Shown: positions 9,383 through 18,500, numbered from the stretch's first letter. The stretch: 18,933 nt of DNA from Entrophospora sp. SA101 (GCA_958430865.1 CAUDNR010001089.1:1-18933); one strand, 5' to 3'. Numbers and translations are program-made. The notes: generated by a model from the letters alone, not told the origin.

Positions 9383-9980
9383 TAGTGTTACAACCTGAAT
9401 TGTTAATGGATTAATGTTATGAACACATTAATATTAATATTAATATTAAAAATATTTGAACCCATTAAGAATCTGTTAGGTTAATCCATTAAAATTAAAG
9501 TAGCAAATATTATTGGATAATATTAACAATTTTTATTTCTTTCTAAGAACATAATTTTTTAAAAAATCAGGCATCATGTTCTTTTACATGTTTTCTATAT
9601 TGTTTAAAAATTTTCTTTTCATTGAAAATAATTTGAAAAATTGTGATATTAATTTTATTTTAATAGTAATAGAATTCATAACATATTAGATAAATAAACA
9701 TGGTCACTTCAGCATAAAAAACAAAATTTATTGTTGTTTTTGTTGTTAATATTAATAGATTAATTGTAATATTAATACTAATTATCATTAATGGGTTAAC
9801 GGATTGTTGATATTAATATTAATATTATTAATGGATTAACGGATTGTAACACCAAATCCTATAATACTAATTAATAATAAGCTAACCGTAATCCGTTAAC
9901 AACCCGTTATGCAAACGTTAACCCGTTACAACTGGTAGTCCGTTAATTACTGGATAAGGTCTTAACAGATCGTAACACTG
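9383..9980 (+). mobile_element. Nested non-autonomous hAT-like element, 598 bp
   Basis: The tips are TAGTGTTACAACCTG and, on the minus strand from 9980, CAGTGTTACGATCTG. They are flanked by TATAAAAC (9375-9382) and TATAAAAT (9981-9988), an 8-bp duplication with one change. The interior has no reading frame but many subterminal motifs of the type GGATTAACGGATT, AACCCGTTA and AATCCGTTAAC. It belongs to a different hAT family from the host element, as its tips and motifs differ. Confidence 0.78.
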
Positions 9981-10017
9981 TATAAAATCAAATTTCGCAT
10001 AAATATTATTATTATTA

Positions 10018-10135
10018 AATATGGTGATCATACCTAATTTGGTATGTAGTACCGAATATTCATTGAATATCCGAATATTCATTTGTGCAACCGGATATTC
10101 AATGAATATTCGAATATTCATGATTAAAATCACTA
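10018..10135 (-). repeat. hAT right end with GAATATTC subterminal repeats
   Basis: On the minus strand: TIR, four GAATATTC copies plus GAATATCC/GGATATTC variants, then GGTACTACATA, AATTAGG and ATGATCA, matching the left end block by block over about 120-150 bp. Confidence 0.85.
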
Positions 10136-10143
10136 ACCGTGTA
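10136..10143 (+). repeat. 8-bp target-site duplication, right copy
   Basis: ACCGTGTA directly after the CACTA tip of the hAT element, identical to 4225-4232. Confidence 0.92.
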
Positions 10144-10463
10144 TAAGTATAGTGAACTTTTTTGAGAAAATAACTCCTGAAAATTTGTTACACGGAAATT
10201 GATCGTTTTGAACCCCAAAATTTGAAAATAAATTTTGGTGAAATGGCCGAGTTTTCATTTTGGTAAGACAAAATTTATTAAAAATAAATTTGGTGAAATG
10301 GCCGAATTTTAAGGCAAAAATTATTATTTGTTTTAATTTATTTTATAAATAGTGTGAAAATTTCTTACAAATAATTTTTTTAAAAAAATAAAACATCTAA
10401 CATAAAACATCAGAAATAAAAACTTAATCCTTATTTATCAAAAAACAATTGTTTAACTACAAC
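10144..10463 (+). promoter_or_regulatory. Upstream region of the transposase-like gene, with a tandem duplication
   Basis: Holds the inner part of the outer element's left end (AAAATTTGTTACACGG and so on). Two direct copies of AAATAAATTT(T)GGTGAAATGG continuing CCGA(G/A)TTTT lie at about 10226-10255 and 10282-10310. The last 100 bp are A-rich and TATAAATAG occurs near 10344. It is the likely promoter of the gene at 10464. Confidence 0.4.
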
Positions 10464-12188
10464 ATGTCTTCAAATTTTGAATCATCTGAAGATTTAATTT
10501 TAATTTATGGTGATCTCATATCTAATTTAAATTTAGAAATTACAAATTTAGAAGATGACATGGAATTATCATCAGAAAATTTAATTTTCCCAAGTGATTT
10601 AGGATTAGAAACATATGAGCCAAATGAATTGGTACTTAATGCAGTCCAAAATTTGAAATTATTTTTTGAAGAAGAATCAAACTGCAGCTGTCGTAAACAA
10701 ATAAATAGGATATGTTTTAAAAAAATTGGATTTAAAAATTTTTTAGAAAGACAATTTCAATTAAAAGGATTAGAAAAACATGAACTAGATCTTTGTATTA
10801 AAACACAATTGATGGTTTTTAAATTACAGGATCAAAATGACAAAACAAATAAATATAATTACAATTATCAGTATAATTCATCAATACCCATTTGTCAACC
10901 AGTTTTTTTAAAACTATGTGGTATTAGTAAAGACAAATTATTAGCTTTGCAAAATCATTTTAAGTTAGATGGTTTGATGGATTGTATTCATGGTAATACT
11001 AATAAAATTCCTCAAAATAAATCACGTGTAATTGTTAATCTTGGAATGGCACAATTAGTTAAGAATTTTTTATTGCAATATTCAAATTTACATGGATTAC
11101 CATCCCCTATGAAAATGAGAGATGAATTAGAGGCAATAATCTATTTGCCAACTGATATGAAATATACTACAGTATATGAAGAATTTAAAATTTTATTTAA
11201 TTCAGAATATGAATCTATTAGGCCTATTGCATATAATACATTTTACAAACTATGGCAACAATTAACACCATACATTAAATTCCAAACATCTGGAAGTGAT
11301 CTTTGTGATACTTGTGAAGCACTTAAAAGAGATATAAAATTTACAAATGATGATGATGAAAAAGAAAATCTTAAATTTGAATACAAAAATCACAAAACAG
11401 ATGCAGAACAGGAAAGAAGTCATTATACCAACATAATTGAAAAAAGCAAAAATGATTCAACAATAACACATATTTGTTGTGATTGGGCCCAAAGTGTTGC
11501 AGCTCCATTTTCTTCTCAACAAGTTGGATCAATCTATTTCAAATCCCCTTTTATCATACATCTTTTTGGTATATGCAAGACAGATGATGGTAAAAATATT
11601 CAATCAAATTATACTATAGGAGAAAATGAATTACCAGAAGGGATATCAAAAAAGGGGGCTAACACAACCTTGAATATGGTTTTTGATTTTCTCCAAAAGA
11701 TTGGTCATGTTGGTAAAAAAAATCTTTATGTTCCATGTGACAATTGTCCTGGGCAGAACAAAAACAATTTGTCACTTTGGTTCTGGTCCTGGTTAGCAAT
11801 GTTGGGTTGGTATGAAAATATTTATATAAATTTCATGATACCTGGACACACAAAATTCATTTGTGATGCAGAATTTGGATTAATTAAAAAAGCATACAAG
11901 GACAGTCGTATAAATACTGTTGATGATGTTGAGATGGTTATAAACAAATCATCTATACATAATGAATCTATTAGATATAATAATGGGATAGGTTGGAAAT
12001 GGAAAGATTTTAATTCCATGTTAAAAGATCATTTTAGAACTTTACCAAATATAAAAAAGCAACATCATTTTCACTTTAGTAGTTTGCCAAATAATATTGG
12101 AATAGTTTATTTTTCAAAAAAATCTGGTGGAGAAGAATATTCTTATGGTCTTTTGAAGAATACAAATTTTGATAAGATACACAATTAA
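10464..12188 (+). CDS. DDE/RNase-H-fold transposase-like protein (DUF7869-like), intronless
   Basis: One uninterrupted frame of 574 residues in a region where host genes have many introns. N-terminal half: an acidic start, a Cys group (C74, C76, C84), DCIHGNTNK (H176-N178) and SDLCDTC (C281, C284), a probable zinc-binding helper region. C-terminal half: DWAQSVAAPF (D340), the strongly marked CDNCPGQNKNN (D426) and PGHTKFICDAEFG (D468, E470). From memory of the family, proteins with D..Q, DNC.GQNKN and GHT...D..F blocks form a large eukaryotic group with a DUF7869-type domain, considered transposon-derived; the three acidic positions would be the catalytic triad. I infer that this is the transposase of the enclosing TIR element. 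ATG 10464 is the first Met; five non-ATG codons before it are ignored. No frameshift or stop is visible, so it may still be expressed. Confidence 0.72.
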   Translation: MSSNFESSEDLILIYGDLISNLNLEITNLEDDMELSSENLIFPSDLGLETYEPNELVLNAVQNLKLFFEEESNCSCRKQINRICFKKIGFKNFLERQFQLKGLEKHELDLCIKTQLMVFKLQDQNDKTNKYNYNYQYNSSIPICQPVFLKLCGISKDKLLALQNHFKLDGLMDCIHGNTNKIPQNKSRVIVNLGMAQLVKNFLLQYSNLHGLPSPMKMRDELEAIIYLPTDMKYTTVYEEFKILFNSEYESIRPIAYNTFYKLWQQLTPYIKFQTSGSDLCDTCEALKRDIKFTNDDDEKENLKFEYKNHKTDAEQERSHYTNIIEKSKNDSTITHICCDWAQSVAAPFSSQQVGSIYFKSPFIIHLFGICKTDDGKNIQSNYTIGENELPEGISKKGANTTLNMVFDFLQKIGHVGKKNLYVPCDNCPGQNKNNLSLWFWSWLAMLGWYENIYINFMIPGHTKFICDAEFGLIKKAYKDSRINTVDDVEMVINKSSIHNESIRYNNGIGWKWKDFNSMLKDHFRTLPNIKKQHHFHFSSLPNNIGIVYFSKKSGGEEYSYGLLKNTNFDKIHN

Positions 12189-12336
12189 ATTTTCATGAAG
12201 TTGTTCCTTTATCAGAGGACTGAAAAAAATATTTATTTAATAACATTTGTCAGCATGTAGATAATCCATATAAAGATATCCTCTGTCCAAACCCTAATTA
12301 AATTTTATATTTATCATGTATTTTATGTATTTTGAA

Positions 12337-12512
12337 TATACATGCAGCCCAAAGTATTTTGACACTGTCATAAAGGGGGTTACACATGTAGTAAAGGGGT
12401 GTTACACTTATGTTTTTAATAGTGAATGCCGTAATTAATTTCTACTTTCTACCATCAAAATTGGAATAATTTTGACCATCAAAATTACAAACCAATTTGG
12501 GCTGCATGTATA
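12337..12512. mobile_element. TA-flanked MITE, copy 1 (176 bp)
   Basis: Perfect 17-bp inverted tips TATACATGCAGCCCAAA at 12337-12353 and 12496-12512, probably including the duplicated TA. The interior matches copy 2 (13414-13542) but has two internal tandem duplications: the GGGTTACAC block and the ACCATCAAAATT block are each present twice. It sits inside the outer TIR element, 148 bp after the transposase-like gene. Confidence 0.9.
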
Positions 12513-13258
12513 ATTTTGAATATTATTAATTGATGATCTGTCTATTAATGAGAGACATGTTGTTCAATTTCATATAAAATCTTGGGGATAATTGTTATTA
12601 ATAAAATAAGAAAATTCTCAAATCCCACTGTCCTCACATGTTAAATCTCATGTATTCACAAAAAGTATAGAGAACAACCTTATAATTCTTTCAAGATTGT
12701 TGAATACTACTTTAAAATTCTTTTGCAGTTATTTATTGACTTGACATATAACAACATGTGGTTCATTTGGTAAAATAAAATTTTTTTGTTAATAAACCTA
12801 TAAAAAAGTATAGCTCTGGTCAGAATACTTGATGGTGTTGGCTGAAAATTAAAAAATTCCAAATTTTTATATGGTGTAAACTTCTTGAAATCTCAACTTC
12901 CTACATATAAACATTTTCAAGAAACATTCCAAGCCCTTTAATATTTTGATACAATAATCAATGTGATTTACTTTATATACATAAAGAATAAAGTTTGTAA
13001 TACCAAAACATCATGCCTTATTATTTGTTAAACATTGTCAACTGACAATGTTTTACCATTTTTGCCCCATCAATCACCAATAAATTCTCTCATTCATTCG
13101 CGATTGGGGTTGTAGATCAATTTTAAACTTTATGCAAATTAATTTAAAAAACTCTTTGTTACCCAATTACTCATTTTTTTATTAAGTAAAAATTTTTCCA
13201 GTTATAGTTACAATGTTACAGATTGATGTTATGTAAATAAGTCAATTTTGGTAAAAAA
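12513..13258. other. 3' flank of the outer element, no gene seen
   Basis: AT-rich with stops in every frame. The only structure noted is an inverted repeat at 13030-13053 (AAACATTGTCA / TGACAATGTTT with a 2-nt spacer). Confidence 0.5.
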
Positions 13259-13294
13259 GACTTATAACTGGTTTTTTCTAGAAATCCCCCATAT
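13259..13294 (-). repeat. Right TIR of the outer element
   Basis: Reads on the minus strand ATATGGGGGATTTCTAG, AAAAAACCAG, TTATAAGTC; about 30 of 36 positions match the left TIR allowing two small gaps. It bounds the element that carries the 10464-12188 gene. Confidence 0.65.
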
Positions 13295-13413
13295 AATTAT
13301 TTTAGTACTTTTTTACTTTAAATGTGGAAAAAGTTAACAATATTTAATAAAAGGTTAAACTTATTAAACATAATGACAGTAAGGGACAAATTAACAAGTG
13401 ATGAAGTCATAGA

Positions 13414-13542
13414 TATACATACAGCTCAAATATTTTGACACTGTCATAAAGGGGTTACACTTATGTTTTTAATAGTGATTGCTGTAATTAATTTCTACTT
13501 TCTACCATCAAAATCACCAAACCAATTTGGGCTGCATGTATA
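13414..13542. mobile_element. TA-flanked MITE, copy 2 (129 bp)
   Basis: Tips TATACATACAGCTCAAA (13414-13430) and, on the minus strand, TATACATGCAGCCCAAA (13526-13542). The core TTTTGACACTGTCATAAAGG and TTTTTAATAGTGA...CTACTTTCTACCATC blocks are shared with copy 1. It lies just outside the right TIR of the outer element. Confidence 0.9.
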
Positions 13543-13570
13543 GTCACAGAGGTAATTTTATTCTAAATAT

Positions 13571-14690
13571 TTATTCATTTCCAGTATAGATTGGTCTTGG
13601 GCAAGTAATATCTTTACATTCATCTTTCACAAATGGGCAAATATTATGATAAAGATATTCTTGCCTTTTGTAATCCAAAAGAGGTGGTGTTAAGACTAAA
13701 ATAGATAAGACTTTAATTTCTTCAAAAATATATGCTTTTTTAATTTTCAATAAATTGAGTAGTTGGAAAACGTTTTCACTGTTCAGTCTCATGAATGCTA
13801 AGGAATTAATAAAGTGAGCAAATTACAGCTTTCCAACTCCTTTGCCCATCAATTAATTCTAGAGAATGTCTAATTATATAAATTTAAGCTTGGAAATGAG
13901 TATCATTTGTAGATACAAGTTCATACTTAGCTTCAATATTCATCAGCCAAGCAAGCTTCACATTACTGATGTGTGATACAACCCCATCAGCAGTTGGGGA
14001 AACACCCTTTGTTACTGCAGATGATTCTTTTTTTTTAAGTTTCTGGTTGTATCAACCAACCAATTATTCATGAAAGATATAAATTAAATTCATTTAAATG
14101 CTGAGCTTCTGTTTCAAAATAGTCCAGCATTGTATTACAAAGCTTCACAACATTTTCTTTTTTAAAACATGTACTTTACTATGCTTCATGAGGAATTTAA
14201 GCTCTGGTCATTGCTAAATTTAGACTAGTTTTTGATCCTCATTACTAAATTTAGACTAATGCTCAAACATCATATCTAAATTTGGCAGCAAGGAAAGTAA
14301 TTTTTGACCAAAATCACGTGAAGCCCTTATTGCATAGACCAAGCCAACCATAGAAATATTTTGATGGCCACCATGTGACTTAACACAGTGAGTTGGTTCC
14401 ACTCCAGTCCACATTTTACTATCTCACAACATTTTTTAACCATGAAAGAATCAATCTCTGTATACATTATCAAAAATCTGTTTTGTCACATAATTGTATA
14501 ACAAATAGCTGAAGGAACCCTGGATGTAATGGATGGATCCTAAAATAATGTTGTTAATCTTCATTAGAAATTTTTTCAATTTTTGCTTTACCACATTTAA
14601 TATCTAGAGTAGATAGTGGAATGCTATATATCTCTATCTCAAGGACCTCAGATAAAATGGATAAAAAGAATATACAAGCATTAAAAAGAT
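13571..14690 (-). pseudogene. Decayed protein-coding gene, unidentified
   Basis: Protein-like stretches follow each other on the minus strand in changing frames. From about 14690: FNACIFFLSILSEVLEIEI, then STLDIKCGKAKIEKISNED, then YIQGSFSYLLYNYVTKQIFD, then HCVKSHGGHQNISMVGLVYA continuing IRASRDFGQKLLSLLPN, then VSPTADGVVSHISNVKLAW, and finally VLTPPLLDYKRQEYLYHN, CPFVKDECKDITCPRP and a stop at 13571. Several frameshifts and stops interrupt it, so it is not functional. I do not recognise the family. The decay beside transposons suggests an old mobile-element gene, but a lost host gene is equally possible. Confidence 0.6.
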
Positions 14691-14856
14691 TCTAAGGCTA
14701 TAATATAGCTTCAGGCTTTCAAGTTATGCATATTAAAAATGTAATTGACCAAATTTTTAAAAATTTAAATTATTTAAGGGTCATATATTATGATTTTTTT
14801 TCCATTGTATAAATTTTATTTCTTAGTTGGTAAAATAATTTTATACCCACAATTAT

Positions 14857-17406
14857 TTATTTATAAATTAATTTTTTAAATAAATCATTTAATATTTTGG
14901 GATTTGCTTTTCCCTTTGATTGTTTCATTGCTTGACCAATAAAATATTGGATTAGATTTTCTTTTTCTTTTACTTTTATTTCCATCACCTAAATAGAATA
15001 TAATTAAATTAACAAATTATTATTTTTAATTTTTACAAAAGTAAAAAAAATATACCAAATTTGGATTTTCCTTTAAAACTGATTTACATAATTTCTCTAG
15101 TTCATCAATATCACTTAATTGTTGCCAATTTTTTTCAATGATGATATCTTTTGGTAGACGTGTATCACCATCAACCATCATCATTAAAACTTTTCTAGCA
15201 ATCTTACCTGAATTTATCCAAGAATAATAATAATAAAATAATAATATTGTTTTAGAAGTCCATAATAATAATAACATTATTACAGGGTTTTTAGAAAATT
15301 TATTTACCAGATATTTCGTTATTGTTAACACAATCAATTAAAGAGCCAAGTTGCTCAATTAAAACAGGATTCTGATAAAACTTTAATCCTTTAAGGTTTA
15401 AAACTCCAAACAATTCATGTATAATAAAATTTATGACATGTTGTAAATTACGGTTCTTTGATACCTAAATATAGAATGGTAATAGCAAATAATTTCTGTA
15501 AATTTATCAAAAGTTTTTTTAATAAAGAATAGATTCAAATTTAATTGCCTCTTCAAAATATTCTGATGATCCAATTTCATTAGTTAAAACATTAACTTCA
15601 TGTATTGATAAATTATATTGCTCCAACAATCTTTTCTTCTTATTGTCTGGTAATTCTGGTAAAGAATCAAATATTTTGGTAATATGTTTCTAAATAAATA
15701 AATAAATCCATTAAAAAGATAAACATATATTTGTAATATTTAAAATTAATAACAAGTAATATAAATTATCTTAAGGTTACTTTTGTTAATAGTAATGGTG
15801 GTAAATCAGACTCTGGCATGTATCTAATATTGTGATTTATGAAATAACTTAATTAATTAATTATTATTATTATTACTAAACCTTTAAAGATTTCAGCTTA
15901 ATTTACCTATAGTCAGTTAAAGTTTCTTTGGTTCTTAATTTAAAAGTTTTATTAGCTGGAACATCATAGCCTCTTGTTTCCTGAATAATTGAATTTCCTT
16001 TGATTAATTCTTGGATTTGTCTATATATTTCTGCATCTAATGGACAAGCCATTAATGATAATAATTTTACAAAAAAACTACAATTTGTTTATATTAAAAT
16101 TATATATATTACCTATTGCTAACATTAAAAACTTTACACTGTTCAAATTTTTAATTTCACACCTTGTGCCAAATGGTGTTCCATATTTATGAACAGAAAC
16201 ATTAACATCACATCTTAAGGATCCCTAACATTATGTAGAAAAAATATTATTAACTTAAAATTTGCATAATTGTAAAATTTTAATAAAAATTAAAAACCTC
16301 TTCCATATTCCCATCAGAAGATCCAATTGTTCTAAGCAACAGTTGTAATTTTCTTAATGCCAATCCTGCTTCTTTTGATGTCCTAGAAAGTATATGGAAT
16401 GATTATCTTACTATTCTAATAATTGAAATATTTTTTTTTCAAAATTTACCTTATATCTGGTTCTGTTACTATTTCCATTAGTCCTACTCCAGCTCTATTT
16501 AAATCAACCAATGTCATATTTGGCATAACATCATGGGTACTTTTTCCAGTATCCTTGATAATATTTATGATCCATACATTAATAATATCCATGTTAAATT
16601 AAAAATAAGCTATATATATAATTTCTACCTGTTCTAATTGTATTTGTTTGATTCTTATTTGAGCATCATACTCAAGACCATCCAATTTTGACAAACAAAT
16701 TTTTCCACCAATAGAGATAGGTGCTATAATTATGTTAATTAACAAAAAATTATGAAAAAAAACAATGCACACATATTTCTATTTACCATAATGCTGAGTG
16801 ATTTGATAACCAGCAGGCAAATCAGGATAAAAATAATGTTTTCTATCAAAAAAAGAAACCAATTGAATATTTCCTGATAATGATAAAGATGTAGCTATTG
16901 CATGATCAACACACTTGGAATTCAATCTCTAGGTAACAAAATTTTTGGTATTTATCATTACTGTTGTTGTTATTATTATTATCATTATCACCAACATTAT
17001 CATTATTATTACATAATTTTTTCTAATTCATGTATTAGACTGAATTACCGGAATTGTTCCTGGAAATGCAGCATCGATCAATGAAATATTGGTGTTAACA
17101 GGTTCGTTGAATAGTGTAGAAGATGCTATGAAATTATCAAACTAAGAAATTGAAAATAGATAATAAAATAAATAAATAAAGGATGTGAATTATCAGGAAA
17201 CACATACAGGAAAAAAGTTTTGTTTTCGAATTAATTTGTGCATGTATTTCCAGACCAATTATTGCCTCCCATTCATCCAAATTTAGATTTGTTGATTTTC
17301 GTAATTTCTCGGAAGAAATTGACCTTGAAAATATATAATTTTTTGACCAAAATGAATCAATAAAAGTTTGTTTAGATGATGATAAAATAACTCTACAAAA
17401 ATTCAT
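14857..17406 (-). CDS. GATB: Mitochondrial glutamyl-tRNA(Gln) amidotransferase subunit B
   Basis: Thirteen exons on the minus strand: 17406-17208, 17125-17049, 16928-16787, 16723-16629, 16553-16450, 16382-16298, 16224-16113, 16036-15907, 15823-15781, 15689-15549, 15464-15308, 15207-15056 and 14988-14857. All phases close to 522 residues, typical for the family. The first 38 residues are Ser/Arg/Lys-rich without acids until D17, a plausible mitochondrial presequence. Motifs: [16 protein letters not shown] (about 51-66), [19 protein letters not shown] (119-137), [18 protein letters not shown] (187-204), [18 protein letters not shown], the DLPPL block, and the C-terminal YqeY-like tail (SGKIARKVL ... 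[13 protein letters not shown]). With GatA and a small partner it converts Glu-tRNA(Gln) to Gln-tRNA(Gln) in mitochondria. Oddities: the signature Pro after RAGV is Gly195, and the intron between exons 10 and 11 appears to be GC-AG. Exon 9 is only 43 bp. It lies 213 bp downstream of the next gene, same strand. Confidence 0.95.
15465..15548 (-). other. Probable GC-AG intron in GATB
   Basis: Between GAA-GAG and GTA-TCA-AAG there is no GT donor at all before the conserved frame ends in a stop. AG|GCAATT fits the GC-AG donor consensus, the acceptor is ATATTTAG, and splicing gives [17 protein letters not shown], which keeps the GatB pattern. The other GATB introns all have GT donors. Confidence 0.82.
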
Positions 17407-17619
17407 TTTTATCAAAAAATTTTATTGTAGCACGATTTCAGATCGTTACCATTACAATTCACTAGGCAAAGCACAGTTTTAAATAAACCAGAATTGGGTA
17501 GTGGCTTCCTTGCCACTGTTTAGACTTCCAGGTTGAAAATTTACATAAAAACCAAAAGAACATTTGACTTGATTCAGTAGTTCAGGATTACATTAAAAAA
17601 TTTAATTATTCTCAATTTA
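17407..17619 (-). promoter_or_regulatory. GATB upstream region
   Basis: Compact spacer between the stop of the PP-loop gene and the GATB start. It contains a 6-bp stem with 6-nt loop (AGTGGC TTCCTT GCCACT, 17500-17517). It must hold the 3' end of one gene and the promoter of the other; nothing more specific is visible. Confidence 0.35.
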
Positions 17620-18500
17620 TTAAAGTATCTTTTTATCTTTAAAAATTTTATCAACAATTTCACAATCTTCAATCAAATAATACAAAAAATTTCCACAGTC
17701 AGATAATTTCTTATGAGCATTTTTGATGATGATATGTTTTTTAAATAACGGGGCATCAAGTGTCATTGTGTGGAAGTCCCCATATTCACCACATTCATCC
17801 ATTCCATATTCATCACTAAATTTTTTCAAAACTGTTTGATATAAATCTCTATTTAATACTTTACCTACTAACATCCCACCAATTTTTTCTACATCATCAT
17901 CAATATTATTGATGTTATTGGAAATTTTAAGAGTGACAATTGATTTTCGTAATTTTTCTAAATTCACACAAGTTACCAAAATTTCAAAATTTAATTCAAA
18001 AATCTTTTCCAAAATTTCTTTTCTGTCCTTGCACCATAATGGTCTTAACAATTCCACGCCAGTTTCTTTAACAGCTTTCTCCATGAATCCATCACACACA
18101 TCTAAAATATCACCAGTGGCCAAATAATCAACATTTAATAAAGATATTTGTTTACGATATGATTCTAGAAATGGAGCAGAAATTTCAATAAATTTATGAG
18201 GAATAGATAAACATTGAGATTGCAATTGAATCAAATCTTGTGGATGTGATAAAAAACGTGGTGTTGAAGAGTTAGTTTTAGATGGTGCAAAGGTGATCAA
18301 TGATGTTATGTTATAGTTTGGTTGTAATGATAATAAATGTAGAGTTAAAGTACTATCTTTACCACCTTTATTTTATATATATATATTTATACGTTATATA
18401 TATATTTATTATTTATTTAATATCATAATAAAATTAGGAATATATTACCTGTAAATGAAATGCAAACCTTTTTTTCTTGAAAAGAATCCTTTGTGTCCAT
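17620..18500 (-). CDS. PP-loop ATPase of the diphthine-ammonia ligase / DUF71 family
   Basis: Two exons (18500-18449 and 18365-17620) with an 83-bp GT-AG intron give 265 residues, close to stand-alone members of the family. The intron interrupts the ATP-binding PP-loop, CISFTGGKDST (residues 13-23), with SGGKDS seen here as TGGKDS. Downstream blocks are VDYLATGDILDV (about 96-107), LLRPLWCKDR (124-133), LVTCVNLEKL, and CGEYGDFHTMTLDAPLFKK (209-227), the family signature. Dph6 uses ATP and ammonia to amidate diphthine on elongation factor 2. In true Dph6 the signature is usually EGGEYET; here it is EYGDFHT, nearer the ENGEFHT of bacterial DUF71 proteins tied by genome context to cobalamin. The protein also lacks the two RidA-like domains of yeast Dph6. 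The ligase role is therefore likely, but the substrate is open. A MITE lies 102 bp upstream of the start. Confidence 0.85.

Larger units (their letters stand above)
4233..10135 (-). mobile_element. hAT-superfamily DNA transposon, 5.9 kb, possibly an inverted dimer
   Basis: The tips are TAGTGATGTTAATCAT (left) and, on the minus strand, TAGTGATTTTAATCAT (right), matching at 15 of 16 positions and flanked by identical ACCGTGTA octamers. It encodes a BED-finger/hAT-dimerisation transposase (4918-7210, minus). It holds a nested Tc1/mariner derivative (7800-8730), a nested hAT-like non-autonomous element (9383-9980) and a decayed inverted transposase copy (8962-9382). Similarity between the two ends extends about 150 bp beyond the short TIR, unusual for hAT elements, whose two ends normally differ. 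Confidence 0.92.
4202..13294 (+). mobile_element. TIR DNA transposon carrying a DNCPGQNKN-type transposase-like gene, split by a hAT insertion
   Basis: The left end reads ATATGGGGGGTTTTCTAG, CAAAAACC, then TATAAGT once the hAT element (4233-10135) and one 8-bp duplication are removed. The right end, read inward on the minus strand from 13294, gives ATATGGGGGATTTCTAG, AAAAAACC and TATAAGT. Both ends face inward and enclose the single gene at 10464-12188. Without the hAT insertion the element is about 3.2 kb. The end of a second copy lies at 1-215. All three ends have ATAT before the G run, so ATAT may be part of the TIR or the target; a target duplication is not clear. Confidence 0.6.

Noticed and set aside
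9750..9950. Regularly spaced CCGTTA motifs considered as a CRISPR-like array or telomere-like repeat
   Set aside because: Spacing and orientation are irregular and the motifs lie inside an element with hAT tips; transposase-binding subterminal repeats explain them better.
9918..10133. Minus-strand frame with repeated MNIRIF units
   Set aside because: Translation of the GAATATTC subterminal repeats of the hAT right end.
11822..12019. Minus-strand frame inside 10464-12188
   Set aside because: Shadow of the transposase-like gene.
16037..16112. Nearer acceptor (TTTGTAG, about 16079) in the GATB intron before exon 8
   Set aside because: It would make a 33-nt intron and a wrong frame; the farther CCATTAG acceptor restores [10 protein letters not shown].
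16902..17084. Plus-strand frame rich in Tyr/His
   Set aside because: Translation of an ATT/ATC microsatellite in a GATB intron.
17500..17517. AGTGGC/GCCACT hairpin considered as a transcription terminator
   Set aside because: A 6-bp stem in a eukaryotic intergenic spacer has no established terminator role; kept only as a note.
17909..18127. Plus-strand frame of 72 codons
   Set aside because: Antisense shadow of the PP-loop gene.
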